A stretch of 33,338 nucleotides of DNA from Oscillatoriales cyanobacterium (lineage in GTDB: Bacteria; Cyanobacteriota; Cyanobacteriia; CACIAM-69d). Under the pieces are notes generated by a model, which was not told where the DNA came from, did no database searches, and saw nothing but the letters and a program-made list of their open reading frames with translations. Below are positions 23,331 through 30,644 of this stretch, piece after piece. The position numbers were made by a program, and so were the translations under genes. Numbering within the stretch: position 1 is the stretch's first letter; each line of letters opens with the position of its first letter. The DNA is taken from assembly GCA_004292515.1 (NCBI GenBank), contig RDXB01000063.1, forward strand, positions 1 through 33,338. Direction: 5' to 3'.

Positions 23331-23500
23331 GGGTGGATTCCTCTGTCGATCAACAATCGCTTTAGATCCAATCGTTTAGATCGTTAAAATAGGGAGGGCG
23401 CGATCATGCAGAATTGCCAGGACGAGCGGGTGGCTGAAGCGGGCTAGGCCGGGCGATCGGGCAGTATCTGCCAACGGGTTATTAAAAACTCGTTCCAAGA

Positions 23501-23554
23501 GAATCTACCCAAAGACCTAGTTGCCGCGGGGGCAAAAAGCCTTTGGGTAGATTC
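23501..23554. repeat. Nested perfect palindrome between tRNA-Trp and secE
   Basis: Outer arms GAATCTACCCAAAG (23501-23514) and CTTTGGGTAGATTC (23541-23554) are perfectly complementary over 14 bp. Inside the 26-nt loop a second stem TTGCC/GGCAA closes over GCGGG. It starts 19 nt after the tRNA 3' end in the direction of transcription. No T-tract follows directly (TCTCTTGG), so it is not a standard terminator; it may be an RNase processing signal, an attenuator or a small mobile repeat. Confidence 0.8.
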
Positions 23555-23572
23555 GTCGCTGATTAGTGCCAG

Positions 23573-23645
23573 CGCGCCCTGGAGGACTCGAACCCCCGAC
23601 ATCAGGTTTTGGAGACCTGCGTTCTACCGACTGAACTAAGAGCGC
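23573..23645 (-). tRNA. trnW: tRNA-Trp (CCA anticodon)
   Basis: 73 nt folding into a full cloverleaf on the minus strand. Acceptor arm GCGCTCT/AGGGCGC (one T-G pair), D arm GTTC-AGTCGGTA-GAAC, anticodon arm CAGGT-CTCCAAA-ACCTG with anticodon CCA, variable loop ATGTC, T arm GGGGG-TTCGAGT-CCTCC, discriminator G. The 3' CCA is not encoded. It precedes secE, the usual cyanobacterial arrangement. Confidence 0.97.
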
Positions 23646-23663
23646 ACGTTTGGACGTTTCCTC

Positions 23664-23694
23664 AGTTTAGCATCGATTGAGGCCGGTCGTTCAA
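23664..23694 (-). promoter_or_regulatory. Candidate sigma70-type promoter for tRNA-Trp (and secE operon)
   Basis: Minus strand: TTGAAC (23694-23689), 19-nt spacer, TAAACT (23669-23664) preceded by TG, giving an extended -10 TGCTAAACT. The start would fall about 10 nt before the tRNA 5' end. The spacer is longer than the ideal 17 nt. Confidence 0.4.
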
Positions 23695-23745
23695 AAACCA
23701 GGCAATTTGCATGAACGAATTGAGGGCTGAAGCAACAACTGGGTG

Positions 23746-24108
23746 TTACTTCTTGCGATCGAACCGTTCTTTGATGCGAGTTGCCTTACCAATGCGCTGA
23801 CGCAGGTAGTACAACTTGGCGCGACGGACTTTACCACGGCGGACAACTTTGATGTTGGCGACGCGGGGCGAGTGGAGCAAGAACACGCGCTCTACGCCGA
23901 CACCTTGGAATACGCGACGCACGGTAACGGTTTCGTTAATGCCACCGTTGCGCATGGCGATGATGGTGCCTTCGTAGGGCTGGACGCGCTCTTTACCACC
24001 CTCTTGGATCACAACACCAACCCGAACCGTGTCGCCCACATAGAGGACGGGCAGGTCGGATTTGAGTTGCTCGGCTTCGATTGAGCGGATGATTTCTTGC
24101 GCGTTCAT
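23746..24108 (-). CDS. rplS: 50S ribosomal protein L19
   Basis: 120 residues from the ATG at 24106-24108; the frame is open much further upstream, but only this start matches the family. [60 protein letters not shown], and [20 protein letters not shown] with the terminal [20 protein letters not shown] are classic L19. It sits at the 30S-50S interface. No Shine-Dalgarno is evident: the ATG is preceded by GAACCAGTC and then a run of seven T, the tail of the terminator-like hairpin at 24118-24185. The gene is upstream of tRNA-Trp on the same strand. Confidence 0.97.
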   Translation of the reverse strand: MNAQEIIRSIEAEQLKSDLPVLYVGDTVRVGVVIQEGGKERVQPYEGTIIAMRNGGINETVTVRRVFQGVGVERVFLLHSPRVANIKVVRRGKVRRAKLYYLRQRIGKATRIKERFDRKK

Positions 24109-24117
24109 GACTGGTTC

Positions 24118-24185
24118 AAAAAAACCACAAGCACTCATGGTAATCGCTAAGGGCAAATTTCGTCTAGCGCCTGTGGCGTTTTTTT
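24118..24185 (-). promoter_or_regulatory. Terminator-like hairpin immediately upstream of rplS
   Basis: On the minus strand a 68-nt segment starts with A7 (24185-24179) and ends with T7 (24124-24118). CCACAGGC pairs with GCTTGTGG (one G-U pair), the A and T tracts pair with each other, and an inner CGCTA/TAGCG stem sits in the loop. The T-run ends 9 nt before the rplS ATG. It could be a premature terminator/attenuator or an L19-responsive leader. In plus orientation a mismatch weakens the stem. Confidence 0.55.
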
Positions 24186-24355
24186 GGGGAACTGGGGGGT
24201 AAAACGCAGTGAGCTGAGGCTTGGGGGAGTTTGGGGCGGCTCGGTTTGGGCCGCGATCGCCGAATAGGAGATCTACAATCAAGGGCGACCGCCCGGGCGC
24301 AGGCGATCGCCCTTGGTCGGGGCCAGAGCAGCTTGGAGCAGGATGGAATGCGGGT

Positions 24356-25681
24356 ATGATGCAGCGTTTTTTAGGAACATGGCAGGGGCTGCGGACGATC
24401 GGGCGATCGCCGCTGGGGTCGGCCATGGTGCTGTCGGCCGTGTTGCACATTGCCACTTTGCCCCTGTTGGCAGACTGGAATCCCGAGTCCACCTCAGAAC
24501 CAGAGCGGAAGGTGGCGCTGCTGGAGTTGACCCCCGAAGAGCAACAACAGCTCCCGGCCTTTGCGCGAGAGGCCTTGGCGGCGCAGCCGGGTGATTTGGC
24601 GGGGGATCCGTTTAGTCGTTTGGGGCTAGGCTCCGATTCCACTATGTTACCGCGATCGAACCCAGCGAACCCCGGGACTCGGACTCGGCCGTCCAACGAC
24701 CCCAGCTCCTCCACCTGGCCCGGCACTGGGGCCACTTCCGGTGGCAACCGTTGGAGCGGCCGATCGTCGGGACTGGGGATAGCAGATGATTTGTGGAGCA
24801 CTTGGGGTCAGGGAGGATGGCAAGTGGATCCCTTCACGGGAGACCGCACCGATCGCTCTAGGCGCGGGTCGCGATCGAACCGAGGCGGTCGGGGCCAAAC
24901 GGGCAATCGCCAGGGATCAACCGGTAACGGCAACAACACCGGCAATGCAGTAGACCCAAATGCAGTGGATTTAAAAGATGTGACTGCTCTGGCCGATCGC
25001 TTTGGTCGCTGGACGCTGCCGCCAGGGTCAACGGGGCCAACGCCTTCAGGGTCACCCGGCAGCACACCCTCAAGCACGCCAACGGGTACTCCTGAGGGTG
25101 GACCGATTTCCATGCGGCGCTTTTCGGGTATCAATTCCGGCAGCTTCACATACAACTCCGGCGGCATTGGCCCGGCGATCGCCCAAAAAACGCTGATTGA
25201 CTTGTCGGGCAACCAAGACGACGAATGGATGAAACTGCGAGCCAGCAAACCGATGCAGCCGATCGATGGCAAGATGCCGCCGGGAACCCAGGGAATGCTC
25301 TTTCGCTTGATGAATCCTGAGCCGAACCCACCGATTCCGCTGACCTACCCTCGGGCGATTCTCTGTGCCCTCAACAAGCCGCCTCAGATCTTCAATGCGG
25401 CAGTTTTGGTGGGGCCCGATCGCAAAATTGCCCCGATCGCCAAACCCGTGCGCCTGCTCAGTAGCTCCGGTTATGAAGCCCTTGACCTCGCTGCCCTAGA
25501 AACCATCACCAAAGAACTGCAGGGCAAAATCCTGGTCGATCGCCCCGGCTATTTGATTCAGATTTACACCCTGGCCTATGGAGACTGTTCAGGATCCAAG
25601 CCCTCGGTTTCGCCAAGTCCCAGTCCCCGTCCTAGTCCCAATCCCAGTCCTAGCCCTAGCCCTACTAGCCAGACTCCCTAA
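24356..25681 (+). CDS. TonB-like / proline-rich envelope protein, function uncertain
   Basis: About 441 residues from the tandem ATGs at 24356/24359; the frame is open to 24221, but that extension overlaps the divergent promoter zone and looks non-coding. Residues about 20-40 form an N-terminal membrane anchor ([20 protein letters not shown]). A long low-complexity region rich in Gly, Ser, Asn, Thr, Arg and Pro follows (about 95-265). A C-terminal folded part ([20 protein letters not shown] ... [34 protein letters not shown]) resembles the TonB C-terminal repeat, where a periplasmic domain contacts outer-membrane partners. The end is a Ser-Pro repeat (25606-25672). An energy-transducer role is likely but not proven; ExbB/ExbD are not nearby. 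Confidence 0.75.
   Translation: MMQRFLGTWQGLRTIGRSPLGSAMVLSAVLHIATLPLLADWNPESTSEPERKVALLELTPEEQQQLPAFAREALAAQPGDLAGDPFSRLGLGSDSTMLPRSNPANPGTRTRPSNDPSSSTWPGTGATSGGNRWSGRSSGLGIADDLWSTWGQGGWQVDPFTGDRTDRSRRGSRSNRGGRGQTGNRQGSTGNGNNTGNAVDPNAVDLKDVTALADRFGRWTLPPGSTGPTPSGSPGSTPSSTPTGTPEGGPISMRRFSGINSGSFTYNSGGIGPAIAQKTLIDLSGNQDDEWMKLRASKPMQPIDGKMPPGTQGMLFRLMNPEPNPPIPLTYPRAILCALNKPPQIFNAAVLVGPDRKIAPIAKPVRLLSSSGYEALDLAALETITKELQGKILVDRPGYLIQIYTLAYGDCSGSKPSVSPSPSPRPSPNPSPSPSPTSQTP
25606..25672 (+). repeat. Pro-Ser coding repeat at the end of the TonB-like gene
   Basis: Repeated 6-nt units of the type CCCAGT/CCTAGT/CCTAGC encoding Ser-Pro dipeptides ([20 protein letters not shown]). This is simple-sequence DNA likely to vary in length between strains; in the protein it forms an extended C-terminal tail. 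Confidence 0.8.
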
Positions 25682-25877
25682 CAGGCGTGTGAACTCAGGG
25701 CAAGTGAACTCAGTACAATCAACCTGCGATCGCTCGATCGCCCCTCAACCACGCGCTGGCAGAATGCGATCGCGTCGTTTTGGTATCGAATTGATATCAA
25801 TGGAGCAGCCAACTGCTTCCAAATTGATATTCAAGAAATCTCGAAATCATTGAGTCAAAACTGAGTCAAAAGCAACG

Positions 25878-26837
25878 ATGGCTAAAGGCTTGTTTGGATT
25901 AGGGCAACGTGATCGCCGACCTTGGTTGCGAGTGAGCCTGCGACTGCGTGGATCGGTTGTGCCCACGATTGCGCCCCGTGTGGTTTTGTGTGGTGGTTTT
26001 GCTGGGCTGATCAGTATTCTCCATGCCTTGAAAGTTCCGGTGGCGCATCCCGAGTGGTCGAATGTGGTGCCCAGTTTGGTGCTGGGCTTGCTGTTAGTCT
26101 TCCGCACCAATACTGCCTACGATCGCTTTTGGGAAGGACGCAAGTTGTGGGGATCAATCACCAATACATCCCGCAATTTAGGTCGCCAAATTTGGGTGGC
26201 TGTGCATGAATCAACACCCAGCGTTCGGGAGCAAAAAGTGGTGGCGCTCAAGTTGATCGCGGCCTTTGCCGGGGCGACTAAGCAACACCTGCGATCGGCA
26301 CCAGTGATGGAAGAGGTGGGCGACTTAGTGCCGCTAGATCTGCATGATCATCTCGCCCTTGCCAACCATGGCCCGTTGGAAATCTCCGTGAGAATTGCGA
26401 CATTTCTAGAAGACCAACGCGATCGGGGAAACCTAACCCAATATCAACTAGCCTCACTTCACGGCTTGTTAGATCTTTTGGTCGATGCTTTGGGCGGCTG
26501 TGAGCGAATTTTGCGCACGCCCATGCCCTTTGCCTATGCAATTCACCTGCGCCAATTACTCTTGCTCTATTGCCTAATTTTGCCTTTTGAGCTGGTGGCA
26601 AAAGTTGGTCCTTGGACGGCGATGTTGGTGACGATTATTTCCTTCACGTTGTTTGGGATTGAGGAAATTGGGGAAGAAATTGAAAATCCCTTTGGCACTG
26701 ATCCCAACGATTTGCCTTTGGATCTGATTTGCCGCACCATTCGCCAAAATATGCAGGATCTGACTCAGCAGGGTCTGATTCAGCAGGATCTAACTCAGCA
26801 GGATCTGACGCAAATTGATCCCCCCATGTCGCCATAA
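25878..26837 (+). CDS. Bestrophin-family (UPF0187) anion channel
   Basis: 319 residues. Characteristic features: basic N-terminus, then helix RVVLCGGFAGLISILHALKV, VVPSLVLGLLLVFRTNTAYD RFWEGRKLWGSITNTSRNL (the strongly conserved FRxNxAYxRFWEGRxLW block of bacterial bestrophins), LHGLLDLLVDALGGCERILR TPMPFAYAIHLRQLLLLYCL, and FTLFGIEEIGEEIENPFGTD PNDLPLD. Cyanobacterial and algal relatives act as thylakoid chloride/bicarbonate channels; here the location is inferred. The last about 25 residues are a slipped repeat (DLTQQ-GLIQQ-DLTQQ-DLTQ) from 15-bp DNA repeats. It begins 196 nt after the TonB-like gene. Confidence 0.9.
   Translation: MAKGLFGLGQRDRRPWLRVSLRLRGSVVPTIAPRVVLCGGFAGLISILHALKVPVAHPEWSNVVPSLVLGLLLVFRTNTAYDRFWEGRKLWGSITNTSRNLGRQIWVAVHESTPSVREQKVVALKLIAAFAGATKQHLRSAPVMEEVGDLVPLDLHDHLALANHGPLEISVRIATFLEDQRDRGNLTQYQLASLHGLLDLLVDALGGCERILRTPMPFAYAIHLRQLLLLYCLILPFELVAKVGPWTAMLVTIISFTLFGIEEIGEEIENPFGTDPNDLPLDLICRTIRQNMQDLTQQGLIQQDLTQQDLTQIDPPMSP
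26757..26816 (+). repeat. 15-bp tandem repeats at the bestrophin C-terminus
   Basis: Four 15-nt units (GATCTGACTCAGCAG, GGTCTGATTCAGCAG, GATCTAACTCAGCAG, GATCTGACGCAAATT) encode the DLTQQ pentapeptide repeat. A slippage expansion that remains in frame. Confidence 0.85.
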
Positions 26838-26852
26838 TCCAACTCCACCCAC

Positions 26853-26876
26853 CATCCCATCCCATCCCATCCCATT
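26853..26876. repeat. CATCC microsatellite before the first CpcT/CpeT gene
   Basis: The 5-bp unit CATCC is repeated four times and followed by CATTC, directly ahead of the ATG at 26878, where a ribosome site would normally be. No Shine-Dalgarno is visible. Length variation here could alter translation. Confidence 0.65.
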
Positions 26877-26877
26877 C

Positions 26878-27465
26878 ATGATCAACCCTGCTGATTGGCG
26901 CGATCGCTTCGCCACCTATCTAACCGGCGCATTTGACAACCGAGAACAGGCGATCGCTGAACCTGCTTGGTATGTGCATGTGCGGCTGTGGCATCGACCG
27001 ATCGCCCTGTTTGGTTCTGACAGCCTGGGATTTTATGCCGAGCAAGCCAGCTCCCCCACGTTCGATCGCCCCTATCGGCCGCGCGTTTTTCAAATTCGAC
27101 CGACAGATGATCCCAGCTCGCCGTGGCAAGCCGTTTATTTTGCTCTCCAGCAGTCGGAGCGGTGGCGGGGGGCAGGACTAGATCCTGACCGCCTGCGATC
27201 GTTGACCCTCGACGACTTGGAATCATTGCCCGGTTGCCATTTGTCGATCGCCCCGTTGGATGGCGGCGCAGGATTTCGAGCTACGCCGCCGCCCGATTGT
27301 CGCTGTTGCTTCACGGTCGATGGACAATTGCGACAAGTGCAACTGGGATTTGAAGCGCGACCCGACGCTTTCGATAGCTTCGACAAGGGGATCGATCCCA
27401 ACACGGGCAAATCGCTGTGGGGGGCAATCATGGGGCCGTTTCGCTATCGTCGGATTGGCGATTAA
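26878..27465 (+). CDS. CpcT/CpeT-family phycobiliprotein chromophore lyase (paralog 1)
   Basis: 195 residues from the ATG at 26878 (upstream frame PPCRHNPTPPTIPSHP is microsatellite). CpcT/CpeT lyases attach a bilin to a cysteine of phycocyanin or phycoerythrin beta subunits, folding as a beta-barrel. Family blocks: FDNREQAIAEPAWYVHVRLW HRP, LGFYAEQA, RPYRPRVFQIRPTDD, YFALQQSERWRGA, LPGCHLSI, and the C-terminal FEARPDAFDSFDKGIDPNTG KSLWGAIMGPFRYRR. It is followed 166 nt later by a second member. Substrate (phycocyanin or phycoerythrin type) cannot be decided from sequence here. Confidence 0.9.
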   Translation: MINPADWRDRFATYLTGAFDNREQAIAEPAWYVHVRLWHRPIALFGSDSLGFYAEQASSPTFDRPYRPRVFQIRPTDDPSSPWQAVYFALQQSERWRGAGLDPDRLRSLTLDDLESLPGCHLSIAPLDGGAGFRATPPPDCRCCFTVDGQLRQVQLGFEARPDAFDSFDKGIDPNTGKSLWGAIMGPFRYRRIGD

Positions 27466-27631
27466 CCCGAATTAGGGGAAGATCCTCGGGGCGATCGCAG
27501 CGCCTAGTTGTGGCTGATCCCCAGTGGGTTGGTTCCAAGCTCCATCAGCCTCCATTAACCCGCTGAGACCAGTGCAGCGAGCTATCTCGTTAAACCGTCT
27601 CGTTAAATTGTCATTTTCAAATCAACACACC

Positions 27632-28246
27632 ATGACCCAAGCCACTGCCCCGATCGCCCCGACTGCCGATCTCGTCACCCTGGCCCAGTGGATGGCCTCC
27701 GACTTTAGTAACCAGGCCCAAGCCTTCGAAAATCCGCCCTTTTTTGCCCATATTCGGGTTTGTATGCGCCCGCTGTCGATCGCACTGCTCGGGGGCATTA
27801 GCCTCTACGTGGAGCAAGCCTACGACTACATGCTCAACCAGCCCTATCGAGTGCGGGTGCTGAAGTTGACCACTGTGGATGATCGGATCGTGATCGAAAA
27901 CTACGGTGTGAAAAATGAGCAGGAATTTTTTGGCGCATCCCGCCAGCCAGAACGCCTGCAAACCCTGACGGCCGATCGCCTAGAAAAACTCTGCCACTGC
28001 AACTTTCTGGTCGATCGCGTCGGCGAGGTCTTCAAGGGCGAAGTGGAACCGGGCAAAGCCTGCATGGTGACTCGCAAGGGCAAAGAAACCTACCTCGATA
28101 GCCAATTTGAAATTTCGGCCAATCGCTTTATCAGTTGGGATCGAGGGCGCGACCCGGAAACCGATGAGCACCTGTGGGGCGCAGTGGCTGGTCCCTTTGA
28201 TTTTGTGAAAGTGGCGAGTTTTGCCGATGAAGTGGTGACCGGCTAG
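27632..28246 (+). CDS. CpcT/CpeT-family phycobiliprotein chromophore lyase (paralog 2)
   Basis: 204 residues from the ATG at 27632; a longer frame from 27524 is not conserved-looking. Blocks: MASDFSNQAQAFENPPFFAH IRVCMRPL, GISLYVEQAYDYMLNQPYRV RVLKL, LEKLCHCNFLVDRVGEVFKG EVEPGKACMVTRKGKETYLD, and ISWDRGRDPETDEHLWGAVA GPFDFVK. This is closer to the classical CpcT pattern (YVEQAYD...NQPYRxRVL, CxVxRKGxxTYLDS) than the preceding gene, so it is the better candidate for the lyase acting on the phycocyanin beta-subunit distal cysteine. No cpc genes lie nearby. Confidence 0.92.
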   Translation: MTQATAPIAPTADLVTLAQWMASDFSNQAQAFENPPFFAHIRVCMRPLSIALLGGISLYVEQAYDYMLNQPYRVRVLKLTTVDDRIVIENYGVKNEQEFFGASRQPERLQTLTADRLEKLCHCNFLVDRVGEVFKGEVEPGKACMVTRKGKETYLDSQFEISANRFISWDRGRDPETDEHLWGAVAGPFDFVKVASFADEVVTG

Positions 28247-28302
28247 CCTGGGATTTTCGGGGCCCATCGGTTGCCTATTTACAGGAGGGTTGCACCCCAC
28301 TG

Positions 28303-29397
28303 ATGTCGATCCGGTCTTTGTTGCGCTGGTTTTTGTTGGGGTTGCTGATGCCGCTGGCCTTCCTCAACGGCTGGATGTTGTTGCAGGTGTTTACCTACTT
28401 CCAGTCGTTGGTGTCGGCCTTTGTGGTGGCCACCTTGGTGTCGTTTTTGTTGGACTACCCCGTGCGTTGGCTCGAAACCCAGGGCCAGCGATGGCGGGTG
28501 CGCCGGGAAGTGGCCGTGCTGGCGATCGTGTTGCTGACGATCGCCATTTTGGTGCTGCTGGGGCTGACCTTAGCCCCGGTGGTCTATCAGCAATTTGGGG
28601 CCTTTGCCGATGGGTTGCCCGGTTGGGTTGCCTCTAGTCGCCAGCAGCTCGAAAATCTCTCTAATTGGGCCTTGGCCAAGCGCTTGCCGATCGACCTCGA
28701 ACGGTTGGGCACGGAGGCGATCGCCCAGTTTTCTGCCCAAATCCAAAACCTCACCACCCAGTTAGTTAGTCTGTTGGTGCAGATGGCAGGGCGAGCCTTT
28801 GATGCGCTGATTGCGATCGTTTTGGCGGTCTATTTGCTGCTGCGGGGCGATCGGTTTTGGGATGGCTTTTTTAGCTGGTTGTCGCCTTACCAAAGCGTGC
28901 AAGTGCGGCGTTGCTTCCGCCAGAATTTTCAGAATTACTACGCCGGTCAAGCGGCCCTGGCCACCACAATTGGGATCACGATGATCTTGCTGTTTTTGGT
29001 GCTGCAAGTGCCCTTCGGTTTGCTGTTTGGCTTGGGGATCGGTGTGATGACCCTCGTGCCCTTTGGGGCAGGGATCAGCATCGTGGTGGTGAGCTTGCTG
29101 TTGGCGGTCAAGAGTTTTTGGCTGGGGTTTCAGGTGTTGCTGCTGGCCTTTTTGGTGGATCAACTGATTGAAAATATGGTCGCTCCCCGCTTGTTGGGAC
29201 AATTCACCGGGCTGAATCCGGTGTGGGTGCTGCTGGCACTGTTGGCGGGGGCCAAGGTGGGCGGGTTGTTGGGGGTGGTGCTGGCTGTGCCGCTGGCGGG
29301 TACGGTCAAAAGTGCGATCGAGCTGTGGCGATCGCCCAATCGCGATTTTGAAACAGCCCTGCCTGTGCCGATACCGACCGATCGCCCCTCGTCCTAA
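28303..29397 (+). CDS. AI-2E/PerM family (UPF0118) transporter
   Basis: 364-residue membrane permease. Paired N-terminal helices (LLRWFLLGLLMPLAFLNGWM ... YFQSLVSAFVVATLVSFLLD YPV), a third helix (VAVLAIVLLTIAILVLLGLT), a central soluble domain (about 95-150), and the conserved C-terminal half: LIAIVLAVYLLLRGDRFWDG, NYYAGQAALATTIG, GLLFGLGIGVMTLVPFGAGI and VDQLIENMVAPRLLGQFTGL NPVWVLLALLAGAKVGGLLG. The family includes the E. coli AI-2 exporter TqsA and ion/proton exchangers; the substrate here is unknown. Excellent ribosome site (AGGAGGG). The stop overlaps the end of the convergent ketosynthase gene by 4 nt. Confidence 0.92.
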   Translation: MSIRSLLRWFLLGLLMPLAFLNGWMLLQVFTYFQSLVSAFVVATLVSFLLDYPVRWLETQGQRWRVRREVAVLAIVLLTIAILVLLGLTLAPVVYQQFGAFADGLPGWVASSRQQLENLSNWALAKRLPIDLERLGTEAIAQFSAQIQNLTTQLVSLLVQMAGRAFDALIAIVLAVYLLLRGDRFWDGFFSWLSPYQSVQVRRCFRQNFQNYYAGQAALATTIGITMILLFLVLQVPFGLLFGLGIGVMTLVPFGAGISIVVVSLLLAVKSFWLGFQVLLLAFLVDQLIENMVAPRLLGQFTGLNPVWVLLALLAGAKVGGLLGVVLAVPLAGTVKSAIELWRSPNRDFETALPVPIPTDRPSS

Positions 29398-30536
29398 CCC
29401 GATCGCGCCAGACCGATCGCCGCATTTTGCCCACCAAAACCAAAGCCCAGACAGAGGGCGCGATCGACCCCCGTGGCCATGCCCGATCGCACCCAATGGC
29501 CGGCAAATTCGGGATCGCGTAAGCCCACACAGGGCGGCAACTGCTGCGATCGCAGGGCCAGCAAACAAAACGCCACCCCCAAGGCTCCCGACGCGCCTAG
29601 GGTGTGGCCCGTGGCTCCCTTGGTGGAACTGACGGCGACGGTGGGCGGAAACAAGGTCGCAATCAGGGCGGCTTCTTGGCGATCGTTCAAGGCCGTTGCC
29701 GTGCCGTGGGCGTGGATGTAGTCCACAGTGGCGGCATCCCACCCACTGCGATCGAGAGCTTGTTGGACGGCAGCTCGGGCGGCACGGCCGGTCGGATCGG
29801 GCGCGCTCAGGTGCAGGGCATCGGTGCTGAATCCTGCGCCCCGCACCTCGCCATAGGGCCGAGCACCACGCGATCGGGCCAGATCTCCCCGCTCCAGCAC
29901 CAAGATCGCCGCGCCCTCGCCCAGCACCAGACCTTCGCGGGCCCGATCAAACGGATAAGCACCCGTTTGGGCCAACGCGCCCATTTGCCCAAAACCCGCC
30001 AAGGTCAGGGGCGTAATCGGCGATTCCACAGCCCCAGCAATCACCCGATCGCAGCAACCCTCGCGAATCAGGTCAGCCCCCCGAGCGATCGCGCTAATGC
30101 CCGTGGTGCAAGCCGTCATCGGAGCCAACAGCGGCCCGCTCGCCCCCAGTTGTCGGGCCACGCGCACGGCCGGGCTATTGGGCAACCGATCAACCCAGGT
30201 AGCATCCAACGGCCCCTGACCTAAAGCAATTTGTTCGATCGCCCCTTGGCTGCTGCGGCTCGACCCCACACAAACCCCCAGGCGATCGCGATCGAGGGTG
30301 GGATCTGCCCCGTCGGCGAGCCCCGCATCCTGCCAGGCCTCCGCCAGAGCCTGATCAACCAGCCTCATCAATGGGGCCGGGCGATCGCCCACCATGGCCA
30401 GCGGTCGTGGCGGCAAGGCGGCAAAGGGCTTCTGGAGCCGAATCGCCGATCGCCCCGCTAGCAATGCGGCCCATGTGGCCCGGCGATCGCCCAATGCCGA
30501 CACCAGCCCGATTCCGGTCACCACCACCCGCTGCAT
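29394..30536 (-). CDS. Beta-ketoacyl-ACP synthase (KAS II-like paralog)
   Basis: 380 residues from the ATG at 30534-30536 (MQRVVVTGIGLVSALGDRRA); an open frame to 30578 is not family-like. Thiolase-fold condensing enzyme: nucleophile MTACTTGISAI (Cys143), IHAHGTATALND (His277), SSTKGATGHTLGASGA (Lys306, His311), and the glycine-rich end LGFGFGGQNAAIGL. All catalytic residues are present. It is shorter (380 residues) than canonical FabF (about 410-416) and has an Arg/Ala-rich, divergent body, so it is probably a second ketosynthase beside a main FabF elsewhere in the genome. It would elongate acyl-ACP or act in a specialised acyl product. Preceded by the terminator at 30561-30588 and so transcribed separately from the PPIase gene. 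Confidence 0.93.
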   Translation of the reverse strand: MQRVVVTGIGLVSALGDRRATWAALLAGRSAIRLQKPFAALPPRPLAMVGDRPAPLMRLVDQALAEAWQDAGLADGADPTLDRDRLGVCVGSSRSSQGAIEQIALGQGPLDATWVDRLPNSPAVRVARQLGASGPLLAPMTACTTGISAIARGADLIREGCCDRVIAGAVESPITPLTLAGFGQMGALAQTGAYPFDRAREGLVLGEGAAILVLERGDLARSRGARPYGEVRGAGFSTDALHLSAPDPTGRAARAAVQQALDRSGWDAATVDYIHAHGTATALNDRQEAALIATLFPPTVAVSSTKGATGHTLGASGALGVAFCLLALRSQQLPPCVGLRDPEFAGHWVRSGMATGVDRALCLGFGFGGQNAAIGLARSG

Positions 30537-30560
30537 AGCCCCCGACCCCTGACCTCCATC

Positions 30561-30588
30561 AAAAAGGGCAACCCCCAAGGGCTGCCCT
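30561..30588 (-). terminator. Intrinsic terminator after the ycf4-PPIase unit
   Basis: In minus-strand RNA AGGGCAGCCC and GGGTTGCCCT form a 10-bp stem (one G-U) with a TTGG loop (30588-30565), followed by a T-tract (30565-30561, five T counting the last stem base). It lies 56 nt after the PPIase stop and just before the ketosynthase start. Confidence 0.85.
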
Positions 30589-30644
30589 GTTGAGAAATAT
30601 CAAACAGACCAATCCCGTTTTGGGGCAATGGCGCAACGCCCTGC

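Noticed and set aside
24221-24355. N-terminal 45-codon extension of the TonB-like gene
   Set aside because: Gly/Arg/Pro-rich, includes HIP1 sites, and lies ahead of a more natural start before a signal helix.
24109-24801. Upstream extension of the L19 reading frame (to 351 codons)
   Set aside because: L19 starts at [10 protein letters not shown]; the extension overlaps the divergent gene and the hairpin and is not L19-like.
29604-30224. 206-codon ORF opposite the ketosynthase gene
   Set aside because: It is antisense to a gene with complete catalytic motifs; the high GC content keeps the opposite frame open.
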